Shown: positions 1 through 13,300 of the stretch, one piece after another
Layout: each line of letters starts with the position of its first letter
Numbering within the stretch: the first letter of the stretch is position 1
NCBI GenBank assembly: GCA_947095585.1
Contig: OX352765.1
Location: 23,156,254 to 23,220,253, forward strand
Direction of reading: 5' to 3'
DNA length: 64,000 bases
Source: Nephrocerus scutellatus
Taxonomy: Eukaryota > Arthropoda > Insecta > Diptera > Pipunculidae
The notes under the pieces: model-generated
The model's input: the letters and a program-made list of their open reading frames with translations, nothing else
Databases searched by the model: none
Told to the model about the DNA's origin: nothing
Position numbers and translations under genes: made by a program

Positions 1-40
1 ATTCACGTGTGCGGGTGGGGAAACGCTCGAGAACAGCTAG
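1..40 (+). mobile_element. 3' terminus of a Helitron-like element, cut by the window edge
   Basis: The window opens inside a repeat that ends GAACAGCTAG followed by T. A short GCG..CGC inverted repeat lies just upstream (GCGGGTGGGGAAACGC). A 3' end of CTAG next to a host T, with a hairpin about 10 bases before it, is the Helitron rule. The end also resembles the complete Helitron at 35780-36495, which finishes GCAACAGCTAG. Only the last 40 bases are visible, so the family and size are unknown. Confidence 0.5.
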
Positions 41-1394
41 TTATTATAAATTATAAAAAAAAAAAGTAATATACATAATCGATGATTCTGTTTTAAATAT
101 TTATTAGTATTTCTTGAAATTGGTCTTCACTGTTGAAAAACAATTTCCGGGCACTTCCCAACTGAGCTATGTCATTTTATCATCATATGCTACTGTCAGC
201 TGTTTTAATGTTTTCATCTGCTGTTTTTGTTGCTACTTCTACTTGTTATAGCTGTTATAATTGCAATTGCAAGAGTGCAGTGCAAAAATCGACGCGATTC
301 GCAGTAACAAAGAAGTAAAAGTAAATCAGAATTTTATATTTGTTTAAATTGCCAATAGGAAATTGATAATACTTTGTCTTCTTGATAAAAGAACAACATT
401 TTTTCGTATCAATTGTAAACATAATGTGAACATTTTTATCGGTAATTTCAAAACAAACGAGAAAAGCTTAAACGAATATTGAATGTAAATTTACATTAAA
501 GAATCCCTTGAAAATTATTTTGGTAAGACCGATTTCACATTACCATACAAAGTTTGTGTTTTTATTATATAATAAAGAAATAAAGAACTAATAAAAGTAA
601 ATCACAATTGTTTGCCTATTTTGATACGCAATTTCTGTGAATAAATTCTACGACGGTAGTAGTAGTGGTTGTCAAATAATAATAGGGGAAAATAAAATAC
701 AATTTTAGTGATTATTTGGCCAAATGTTAAAGTAAATAATCACTATATTGAATAATTAATTATTATGCGGCAACACATACATCTACATTTCCAATAAATA
801 TCAGTTGGCGGTAGGAATAACATTTTGCTGCAGGGCAGGAGAATGCTTTTCTTTTGCATATACCGATGCCTTTCTTTAATCTGTCGGCTATCAACCATAT
901 CATTATCGACGAAACAGAAATAATAAATCTTAAAAAATAAACCGAATGCGAGCAAAACGCAAATAATAAATACAAACAAATACATACTCGTATTTTTCTT
1001 GATTACAACAAACTGGTGTCTCGTTTTGTTGTTTGTGTTTTTTACGAGTATGTTACCGCAACGAGAGACACCACTGCGCTAGCACTTGTTGCAAAAAATT
1101 AATCAGTTTAAAAAAAAAATTGAAGCGGCTTAATATACTATATACGACGGTAGTAGTTGATCTTTGCCAATGACAGAGTGGTATTCATCAGTTGGCCTGT
1201 GGATTAATATTATATTAATATTGCGTGATTTTTATTTCTGTTTAAGTGATTATTAGGTTTTTGTTTATGGAGTGCTTATCTGGATTTGATGTCTGTCCCT
1301 AAAGACTAAAGAGTAACATCAATCAATCTACTTAGTGTAGCATGACCAAATGGTGTAAAGCCAAGTCAGTATCACTCTTATCATCGTTGCTATA
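41..1394. other. Upstream region of the LYST-like gene, no coding sequence seen
   Basis: This AT-rich stretch has only short ORFs with no recognisable protein. It should contain the promoter and 5' untranslated region of the gene that starts at 1395, but no TATA box or initiator is clear enough to call. A short motif CGACGGTAGTAGT occurs twice (near 652 and 1145) and may be a small diverged repeat. Confidence 0.4.
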
Positions 1395-4300
1395 ATGGGC
1401 AAATCTCAGGATGAAGTGTTCGAATCTCTACAGCTTTTATGGAGTGATTTCATTTCTGATGATGAAAGTGTCGACACAAAGGTAATTATGTATTTCTTCT
1501 TATGCAAAAATGTAAACAAATTCCTAATAATTAATTTTCGTATCTACAATTCTAGCAACAAAATCTCCAGTTGTTCCTGTACAATTTTCAATTCCTCGAT
1601 GAAAACACACTGCATGCTGATGTGGGAAACAGGTAACTTTTTGTGGCCATGATTCTAAACTGTTTCTTAGATGTTTCTTTTGTTACTTTCTCTAAAAATT
1701 GTTTATATTCATTACAAATAACACAATACTCACTGTTATTAAACATAGTTTCTGACCAATCTCATTGAATGGAGGAGACAATATTATCATTAGGAAAACA
1801 AAAATCGTAGCGTAATCAACTCACCTGTATGCGATTTAATGAAATTCCGTCACTTGTGTTACGATTTCTCTATTTAGTAATTTATTCATTGTTTTGTTTT
1901 AAAAATTGTAAATTAATTACACAAAGTAATGTGTTAAGAGTAATAAGTCTTTTTTACGTTTGAAATTTCTTCTTATCTTTGCCGGTTTAAGAAGACGATA
2001 ATGAGGATGACTGTACTGAAATTCCCCTTTTAATGTAAAATATAATGTTGCCCTAAATTGATTAATGTGGGCAAAAATTTAGTTTCTTTTTTTTAATTTT
2101 TTTTTGCCGAAACAACTTCCAGATAAGAATTGGTTGTAAACATAAAAACCTCGGCTTTTCTTTACAATAATGCAAGAAAGAAATTTTTTTTATTTGCAGT
2201 TTCCTTAATTCAATACCAGAGGAGATCTGCTCATATTTGTTGGAGCGCGTCTACGAAATTATCAGCAAATCTCATCTGTTTAATTTAGCTGTAGCACATT
2301 TAGATAGCGATTTACTGGACATTGAAGAAGATCAGAATGGTAACAACAACGAATGCGACAGTGTGCAGAATTGTCCGCTCGCCTCTGGTAGTAATTTGGA
2401 AAGAAAAGTCCACAACTCACCTTTCAAAAGCAAAAGCATAGCTAAATTACTTAAGGATAATCACAATTTTTCTCAAGTACACATTTGTTAAAGTTTCTTT
2501 ACAAAAAATTGTTTTTAAATGAATTTTCTTTTCCGTCTTTTCAGTTGATTCTATCCGCTCCAAGTGATTGCAGTAAAATAGTTGCCTTGCGTACATTTCT
2601 CACTGATCAGTTGGGACATCATCTGTTGAAATTTTTGATAAAAACTAACATTAAGGTAATTCAAGTATATTTTGTATGGAAATTCGAAATTATTAATATA
2701 TAACTTGCAGCTAATAGCATCACAAAAAAGCCTTTGCAACCTCTGTATAAATCTTTTTCCGACTTGTCAATGGGGTGATAATAACATCCAATTGCAATTG
2801 CCCAGTTCTGTGTTTGAATTTATTGGTAATTTGGCTCTTTATCAGAGGCCTAAGCTATCCCGCTCCATGGATTTGAGTTCAGTAAATTGTAATCGGTCAG
2901 CTGTCATTGCGTGTACAGCGATTCTTCGTGGAAGCTCTACTGCCGCAACATCTACAGCAGTTGAAGAAGATTTTCAACGATTTAAATCGCAAACAATATC
3001 TAGTGATGAAATCGCATCAATACTCATTGAATTACTGGGAAAGTGTGTTGGCAATGAACGCGAAATGACACTGAACGAACAATCAATGAGTGTATTATGT
3101 ATCAATTTTGCTCTGGATAATCTACGTGTTGGCCATGACACATTTGGAATGGAAAATACTGAAATTATTAAATGCAAATTGCTCGAATTAATTGAGAAAA
3201 GTTTAAATAATATTTTTGTTAATGAGGATAATATTTGTGCGGTGAAATTAAATAACATTTTGATAAGACTGACTGAAGCTTTAGCGGCAAACAAAGAGTA
3301 TCTATCAAGGGAAGAATCATCGAAAACAGCATCACTGTGTAGACAGATTCTATTAGGAATAATGTACCTGATCTTTGGAATACTGAACAATGTTGTGACA
3401 ATCAACACCAGAAGCAATGGTAATAAAACACACGACGCTTTGAAATTTATCAATGAAAACACATTGAATAATTGCACATTGACTTGGAATGAGTTGCTCC
3501 GCCAGCAGCTAGATGATGAGTCCAAAGCTCTTTTCACAACAATGATCAGCGTTTTAACTAAAATAATTGATAATCTCAACAGAGGAAACACATGTCTAAC
3601 GTGGCCAGTGGGTAGGGCTCCACGAGCGAGAAGTAAAAAAATTAGAAATCCAAAATTACACTGCGGTCAATTGCATTCAGCGTGTTTCTTTCAGAAAATA
3701 CTATTGAATGTGTTAAACAATTTACCTCATTCGTTGCAAGAGTACGTAATGCGATATCTCTTGCGAACCGGAACGTGTTGCTGTCTTTATACTGTGGACT
3801 CGCTGAGGGTTTTTCTTGGCGTAGCAACTAATGATTCGATTGACTTTTCGCTCAATTTGCAAAAACTTTCATATAAGTTTGTCTACAGAAAAGTACTCAG
3901 TACAATTTTTATTCGTACTAATTCCGCAGACAGCGGTAATAGCAGTCGCAGTAATGCGTGTGCAACGTGCGAGACGTTACTGAAGTCAATGGAATTTCAC
4001 GAGGGTGTTTTACAACAATACCATGCTACTTACACCAGAATAAGCAGTCTTGAAAATGCATTCTACTCTTATTTGATGTTTCTGAAACATTTGAAACTCA
4101 TATCACATTTACTTACGTATGACATATCATCCGGCATTTTGTCGAAAATCGTTTTACCAATATTTCGTACCTTCAAAGCATGTAATAATGCTCAGTGCAA
4201 GGAAGCAGAGCGTGTCAAGTTGCTATTCGAATGCCTGAACATCTTTATTATCTATTTGAGTGACATCAGACTTATTAAAGCATTTTACATCGAGGAGAAT

Positions 4301-7300
4301 ATGTCACACTTGGAAGATTTGTTACATCAACCGGAACTTAGTCGAAGCGTTTGTGATTTGATTAAAATTGGCATTGATAATGGCACATTTCTGGGCGATA
4401 ACGGCCAAGAGCAAAGCACACTTAGCCGGCGTTTGATCGAGCTTCAACTTAGAGGCGGTGATAAGACGGCACAATGGATTAATACAATGTTAGAAAGATT
4501 GGCTAAGTGTTCCACTGCTGTACGAGAAGCGCTTTGGCTAGATGCACAACACAATGTAAACCCTACTGCTCTTCATGATTTGAGACCAAATCAAATCTTG
4601 CATATTGCTACTTTACATTGGGCCCTCAATTACGAATTGCTTAAGACGAGCCAACAGTTTTACAATGCAATTTCAAAAATGTACGCAATTGATGTAGAAA
4701 GTGGAGAAGAAACACAAGAAATTCGAAAGCGAAGCATCACCGGAGGGAATTCATGTTTAATGGACATTATGAAATTGTCATACAATACACTTTGTTGCTT
4801 TTTGTTTTTTCCTAAAAAGTCTGTTAACAAATTATCAAATAGGGAGCATTCGTTGAAAGCGGAATTCACATCTCCTTATCCACAGTGGCCGCCTGCACCA
4901 CCATCACCAATTCCAACCATTAATGAAGGTAATCATGATAATTCCCTCGAATTGTTACTCACATCTTTAGAGCAATTTTCGTCTTCGAAATATTCAATTA
5001 ATTCGTCGACATCCACAACAGCATCCAGTTTCGTCGATGTAACTGAATTGTATATGCATGGGGACTCACATCTACAGGAGTCGAAACACCAAAATTTTTT
5101 GCAAAAACTTCAAATGCGAAATTGTGACGACCTTATTGAAAGTGTTGTACTCTTTGACATTCGCAATCAAAAGAAATGGCAAAATGATTCAACGCTAGCG
5201 AGATGTCACGCATTCGCGGTAACAGCTTTACCTCCGCCTATACATGATTTACATAATGCTCACGAGACAGACCAAACACAAAGCATTATCGGAAGGCTTT
5301 TTAATATGTTTGGATTAATATTTGGATCCCGCTCCAATTCAGCTAATGACCTCAATGGATCTTACTCGAACGATGATAAAGAACAAATTGATGAAGAATT
5401 GCTCAGTCTTTGTGAACCGGCTAGTGAGTGTAAAAAATTACTATTGAAACTATTCGAATCGACGCTGGCAATTTGCATTAAAGGATTTCACAACGCTGAA
5501 GGTGAGTTGTTTGATTGAGTGTTATTCTTTTACGCATTTCTTTTCCGATTAAATGTATTCATCAAGCAATGTTTGTTATCAGTATGTAATTTACTTACAT
5601 AATGATAAAAACCCCAATAGGTCTTTACTTGTCATTGTGTTTTTAGCTTCGACAATGTGGGAAACACTTTGAGCCAAATAACGAACAACGAACAAAATTT
5701 GAGAGGTGTGATTACTGTTATTAGAAATAGAATTCAAAGAAGCATTTCCAAAAGACAGATTTTATCCTTAGGCAGGTGATGGAAAAATATCTGGAGTTTA
5801 AAACCGCAGTACACTGTTTTAGTATAGACTTTCTAGCCGCCAATGATAGCATAGCTAGGGTAGATCTTTATTAATCAATGAGAGAATTCGCCATCCCAAA
5901 TAAACTGACACCAGTCATGTAACAACTCTTCAACTGGAGTTCATATACCAGTTGTCCGTGTTTGGCGTCCTCACGTTAATTAACTACACATTGCAAGAAA
6001 AAACTGTCGGGCCCAGAATGTGAAAAAAGAATAGTGCATGAGATGTATATAGTGTTGACATACTATGAAAAAAAAATAAGCTCACTAAGCTGCGGCGGGC
6101 AGTATTTATATGATAATATAAATTTTTACCAGAAAAGACCTCTGCCAACTAGTCTACCAATCTTAATTCTCTTTACGATGTCAACATCGCGGTAACGATC
6201 GTAGATTTCATTACTATAGAGTCTCCAGAATCAACCTTCTTCACATACGACGTGCACAATTTTCGGTAAAACTTTTCTCTTGAACGCGGCTAAAGGTCAG
6301 AGTGCTTTTTGCTAAGCACCCAAGTCTCAGATCCATATGTAAGTACTGGTATGTGAATTGTCATACACCAGCAGCTTTAATGGCACGGTTAACACTCTCG
6401 ATTTGAATGATTTACTGGATTATTGAGTTTTTGAACTCTAAATATATTTTTCCGCTTTATAAGAGTGAAAATCTGGAATCTGTTTTAACTGGAATGAAGA
6501 CACTTTAGCGCATGGGGATAGAAAGATAGATGCCACACGTTGCGATATCTTCTTTGATATATATGAGCACTAATGCCTCTCCTCTCCAGTCTCCTGGCAT
6601 CGTTTATTTTACTTTTAGTTCATGAATTGCTTAACACTAAGCCCTGGTGTTGGTCATCCAGATTTATTTAGCTACGCTGGGATGTCATCTGGTCGCGAGA
6701 CCTTTTTATTTTACTATGGGTATTCCATTCCAAGCAGGGCCCTTAATGTTATTATTATTTAAATTTTATTTCGATACTTTCGATACTACAAAAATACATT
6801 AAGCCTTATGTCTTCTGTACAATGTATAAGAAAATGTGCGAGGGGATCTTTATTAATTTGATATAATTCAATTTGAAAAACAAATAATTTACTAAAAAAT
6901 AAAAAAATAAAAATAATTAACAACTAATCACAACAACCGGATGAGTAATCCGTATGAGGGTAATTTGCTGAGATATGTAGGTGAGCACAATGCATACTCT
7001 ATTGACGACTATAACAGCAATGACATATAATTGAAGCGCCGAAAAGAAAACTAAAGCTTAAGCTGCACACAACAAATCGGCAGTTAGAAACAAGCTAGAG
7101 TTGATTGAAGAGAACACGGCATTGTTTAGCAAAAGTTGAATGTGTCTTTGTTTCGCTGATAGCTTCTGGTAAGGATGTTTCCATAATATTGTAGGTATGA
7201 GTCGGAATAATGAGGAGCCTAGTTCTCAAAGACTGGCCAAACATGAAATGGGACAATAGATAGATTAAACGACGTCGCGACAATACTATGAACAAAAATA

Positions 7301-10300
7301 CAACAGCTTGTAGCCCGATTCAATTTATTTTCTTAGAAATCTGAAAAAAGCAATACGGAAAACGATCACGAAATGCTGAAATCAATGGTACATGGTCAGG
7401 GAAAACTACAAAAACCCCGGAGCAAGAAATTATTAAAAATAAAAACGTATGTGAGCCTTCAAAGTTGTTGGAATCTCTATTGAAGAATTAGGTCCTTCAG
7501 GAACTAGATTCCCGAAGGCAAACAACTTGACAGTGAATCGTACCGGAATCGTTTGTAATACCAGGCCAAACAAACGAAAAACACGCACGCACAACTATCG
7601 AACCTATAGGCTTATTAAAATTTAGCTTCCAAAAAAATCTCTTTTAAAAAGATTCCTTAAATGACTCCTTGTGGTTTTTCGTAGTTTGGCCAAGTCCTCT
7701 GGAGCAACTACAAATTCTGGCTTTTGACAAAGATTTCCCATTTCGGTTTTAACGTTTTTTTTTCTTCTAAGTTTCAAGAAATTTAAGAAAGTAATTCCCA
7801 AAAACTCGTATGCCAGACGAGAAATATTGTTGCGCATTCTAAGCGAGAAAATGAACCTAATGCATGAATTAAAGAAGACATTTAACCTGCGCAGATAAGC
7901 CATAAAAATTCTGCACCATATGTGAAGAAGGGCAAAGCCAAAGAGTTGACCAATCTGCAACGGAAGCAAATCCTTGACTTTGTTGTAGAGTTTACGTAAA
8001 ACAGCCCAGATTCTAGAAATAATAGTATTGACATGACAATCTCAGGATAAGGTCACGTCAAGTACGAAACCCAGGGTCTTAAGACTCTGAGAGAACGGCA
8101 CAGACATTCCATTAAAGATAATGGGATCAAGCAGGTGGGAAATCGGATAACGATATACTGCATTGGCAAGACGCTTAGAGGGGCTAATGTCAAGATTGTT
8201 ATCTTTGGCCCAGTAATGAATAGCAATAAGGTCATAATTTACCTGCGAAACACGACGTAAGCTTGGCAAGAGGCGCCGAGCGAAATAGTAGTAGCGAAAA
8301 ACGGGGTGCAAGGAAACGATCGTTTATAAAGAGAGAGAAAAGCAGAAGACAAATAATTGTACCTTGAGGTACACCTTTCTGCAAGTGCAAGAAGGAGGAA
8401 CAAACCTCCCCCTGAGAAACTGAGATACACTGGGACCGATTGGTCAAGTATGAATGAACTAGGCTGACAGCCGAGAATGTGAAGAAATCTTGGATAAAAA
8501 ATTTTTATTATCAATGCTATCAAAGGCTTTGCTGAAGTCGATAAGAATTAAAAGTGCTTCATATTCTTCCGAGCCATTTCGGTGATATCCGTAAAAGTAG
8601 TTGTGGTACTGTGAAACTTCCTAAAGCCGCTCTGAAATGGTCTAAGTAAGGATTCATCTTCGACATATTTTTGAGTTGGTCTTTTATAAGACGCTCACAT
8701 ACCTTGGATAGAGCCGGGAGGTTAATGGGTAGTAATTTTATTAGGATTTGGGAAGCGGGCTAAAAACTGATCACAAGATCTGACTAGCCAGCCAGTCCGC
8801 CTGCCACGGGCAAGCGAATTTAATATAGAGAATATAAAAAGACAAATCTTCCACTTCGAAATCTAGTTTGTAGTTAGTTGTTGCAAAACTACCAAGTGAA
8901 AATGACCAAGATAGTCAATTTTTAGGTAATCATTTTCCTACGATATAATTTTTCCCCAAATATTTGGACGATATTCCATTTAAATTAAAAGCCCCTATTT
9001 GCGACATGTGACTATTAAACGCCTCCCATTACATTGTAGGCATTCAAGTAATGCCGCTTTGAATCGAAAAATTTCAATGCAAAACTAAACTATAAAATAA
9101 AGCCAATCTGAGCTCAGCTCAATGTTTAGCTTACCGATGCATATTTGATAAAAATCAATTGCAAACCACATAAATGTCCCATTGGAAGTGTACCGCAGCC
9201 GAATAGATAGGCTTGGCAGATAGTTAGATACGCGAGCACAAGTTAGTACAAAGTGCAGGTTGCTGGGTTGATTTTTTCAATAATTTGTTGGCCATTCGCT
9301 TCTCACCACACTGGCACAAGAAAGCATTGCACATTTCCACATTTCCGCCTATGTGACCGACCGACTAGTGCACTAAAGTGATGTGTGATGTTAATAATTA
9401 GCCAATGTTACCAATATTAAAGAAAAAGCAGCCTTCAACTGTATGCATTCATCATTGTCTATCACACATGCGTTTTCTTGTCCATAAGAAGCCATACAAG
9501 AACAGAAGTATCGCTGTAAGTTCAAGACAACGATAATGTGGCGGAAAAATAAGCGAACGATTAATACGAAACGCGAAGCAATAATATCTCCTCAATCCGC
9601 AATATCAGATTGAATTACTCTCTGTGGATCGATCAATCGGTTGGTGGGTCGGTCGGTCGGTTGGGTGGTCGGTTGCTCTAACTACCAAGTTTTGTATGAT
9701 TTAAATATTAAAATCTATATCGAATCGCGTCGTCTATATCCCATGTGTATGTGCTGGAGCTGTTTGTGTTATATGTGATCGGTTCACTTAAGATAAACGA
9801 TGAATACGCTGCGACAGTCTAAAAGCATCTACTGAACTCACTGAATCAAGGAATTATCTTATCAGTTGTATTATTTGTTGTTTGCTATATGAGAGTTTAC
9901 CTTTTGGGTATACACACAGAGGCACAAAACTCAGGTTGTCAGGCAGGCATCACGATGAAGATTACCATTGGGATAATTAAAAAATATTATTACATTGCAT
10001 CACACAGTAACATTAACAACAATCGCTCGTAGTAACTTGCAAATTTTTTTACTCCAACACATCGTACAGTTGATAAAATGGAAAAGCATCTGCGAAAATT
10101 AAAATCTCTGATCCTAAATAGTGCGGCAACAAATTGGGAACACTCCGAGGAAAGTATGACCGCTGTGACACAAGCACTGCAAACGTTATTAAAAATTGCC
10201 GAATTATCACAATTGGCTAATGACGGGTCAACGACGTTGGCGGCCAATAGTACCAGTACAGCCGAAGAGCCACGACGTTCCATTAGCAGCTACCAGCACC

Positions 10301-13300
10301 ATCCACATCTGTTGCACCCACTGCAATTAAGAGAATATTTTATTGCTGACAGCAACGACCCCAATCATCAGCACCATCATCGTTACGGCACACAGCAACG
10401 TTCAATGGCGACCGCCAATGCTGCATGCTCTGGAGACAGTGATGCTGATTTCTTTTCAACGAAGGCAAGCTTTCATTGTCACGACAGTGAGGTGGAATTC
10501 AGTGAAAATGACACCGAAGATTTTTACATTACTGCGGATGAGGGTTACGAAGCGGATGGTGAAATACCAGAAATTTCCGAGATAACAGAGGCGGAAACAG
10601 AGGAACTCTGGAACCCATTTACACCTGGGTCACGATACCGAACGCATATTGTGCACAGTGGATTGTGTAGTTTGGTTGTCGAAATACTTATTGAACTTTC
10701 GAAAATGTGTGCAACAAATCCCAGCTATTGGACAGCTAATTTAGCTCAGTTGGCCAATCGTTTGTTTATAATTCGAGAGCAGTTGGGAGGTCCGCTGTTT
10801 TTGCTTAAGGGATTTGCTCCGGTACTACAGTGTAACGATATCAGATTAAGAGGTAAGATAAAATGCCGAATTTGCATATATGAATTATATGACCCCTGAT
10901 TACCGTGATAATTTCTCAGAGTTACAACAATCTATTCTCGATTTAATTGTGGATTTGAATACGCCTGATGTTCTTACGGAATACCTTAGCATTTTGGCAA
11001 CAAAGAATCCACCAGTTGATATTCTCATCAAGTATATGTTGTACATCAGTTCCAGCACCTTAAAGAAGGCACAGCCAAGTGTTGAGTTGGAATTTCCTGT
11101 AGTCATTGGTAATTTTCTTGTAAAAAAGTTGCAATTTTTTCGCCCGTTTAGTTGAACTGCAAAATGTTCCCCTTTTCCAATTCCAGATGGTAAATGCATC
11201 TCCACCAGCGACACATTAATCACGGAACATATCGAACGTATTCGAAATTACCACCTGCATTGCCAGGCAAATACATCGTTTACCAGAGCTCCGTGCATTA
11301 TTCCGATTACTCACACAAAACTATGGAGCCGTGAAGGCTTTACGGTTTCATTGTGGGTTCAACGGAAGAGTGCAGCATCTCATAAGAGCACCAGTCAGCT
11401 AATTGAAGACGATACCCGCAGTTCAACGGATGATTATGCTGTGAGTGCTTCACAAAAATAAACGTCATGTACAAAATGCTTATCATTTCCCTTTTTCTTC
11501 TGTAGAAATCACACCTTATTTCGATTGGCACCAATCAGGCGATGCTTAGCATTTACATCAACAACAACATGAATTTGGTATTCGAAACAAGCAAACCAAA
11601 CGCTGAACAACAGATGCGTTCTCCAAGTGACGACTCATATGAAACAGCGACCGCAACTTCGCCACAATTTGATGTTAGTAATAAATTACAACCAATAATG
11701 AATCAATCAAGAAACTCCACTCCGCACGGACAAATTGATAAAGAGAATGTTCCAACAAATGTGTCAGCATCAGCAACAGCTGCACAACCTCCCTCATCTC
11801 CCTTAAGCACATCACCGTTTAAAAATGCTCTCAAACAGACGAAACTTGTTATTTTGAATAGTTTTAGTAATATGCACCTGTTTAATGGTCATGGCGATGC
11901 AGATTCCTATTTTGAGGGCTCCTCAATTGAGTTAAAGTACTTTCGATTGCTTAAAAACAAGTGGACACATCTCTGTTTTGGAGTGGACTTCAACCAGGAT
12001 CGCTTTAATTTGACGATTTTTGTCGATGGTCTCGATCAATATCTGATAAGTCTACCGTTTAGAAATCTACGCAACTTAACTAAATCATCAATTTTTCAAA
12101 TAATTTCAATTGGCGATGGCGTTGTGGTACAAAAGACGAGTGTCGTAAATTGCATGGAATCCCGTTCGACCATCGATGGATATCCTATGCGATTTTCCAT
12201 ATCAAATGTTTTGCTATTCAACGTGAAGTTTTCATCAAAAGAATGTATTCAGAATTTATCTGCGATGGGACCTGATTTCATTGATTTGACACAGTGTCAA
12301 GTGAGTTTCATACCTCAATTTTTTCCAGTTTTAAATATTACTTCTACAATACATTTTAGGTTGGCAATTGGAAGCCAAACTATGGCTACTTAAACTTGAA
12401 CAAATCATTTAAAGTGAAATTTGGAAATTTCAATCAATCGATGAAAATTCTAAAAGACGCTCGCGTGCTTTCGTTTTCTGCTCAGCAACCAGATCTGATG
12501 ATGGGATATGAAACGAGTTCAGATGGGGAAAATGTGCCATTTGGTGAGATGATAATTAAATATCATAGCTTTTGATTAGATCAAAATAATGCGTAACATT
12601 TTTCAGGTCGAAGTTTTGGCATAATTCTCTATGGCGAGTTGACGCAAAATATCTTAAAATCATTGCAAATAACGACCGTCCTTTGTGGCGGACTTTCTAC
12701 GTTGCTTTATCTTTTCGCTAGGGTATGTTAAGAATGTAACTTCGTGTTTTTTTCTTACGCGATGATAAGTTTGGTTTTTTCTTTTAAGGTTGTTGAATTA
12801 ACTTGCGATTCGATAACACAATCGATGGCGCTGGATCTTCTCCTTACTGTTGCTCTCTCCGAATCGCGACTGTATACGGAATTTGTGCGCAACGATTACC
12901 TAAGTCTCATTGGATATGTAATTAAAACAGAACGTTGCAGCAAAGACGTCCATCTGCTGAAGAGCATTGTAAATAATGCTTGCACTCAGCCACTGATATC
13001 GAAGAAGGCCGAAAGCCTGCAAGTGAATGAAAACACTGTCTCATGTGTAGCTTATCCTCGCCTTATAGTAAGCGTTATTCATCGTTATTCTGATTGGCAC
13101 CGTTCCGCAGCAGAACACTCCGATGTGCTGGATATGCTATTTCGTTGCACGCTGGCGCTTGTCCGTGACAAGCATCCACATAAGGATTTCAACATGGAGC
13201 AACTGAATAAGGCAGGCCTTGTCAAAGAGCTGCTCAACTTATGCAAAATCTGTGTGATTGAGTCCCCTAATCCAGTATTCATATCGAAGCAATCAGCTGA

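Noticed and set aside
2974..3591. 205-codon minus-strand ORF
   Set aside because: It lies entirely within a large LYST exon and its sequence is the hydrophobic shadow of the coding strand.
10078..10899. ORF that could be taken as a separate gene start at ATG 10078
   Set aside because: A TACAG acceptor at 10069 joins this exon in phase to 2711-5501, and the product continues the LYST protein.
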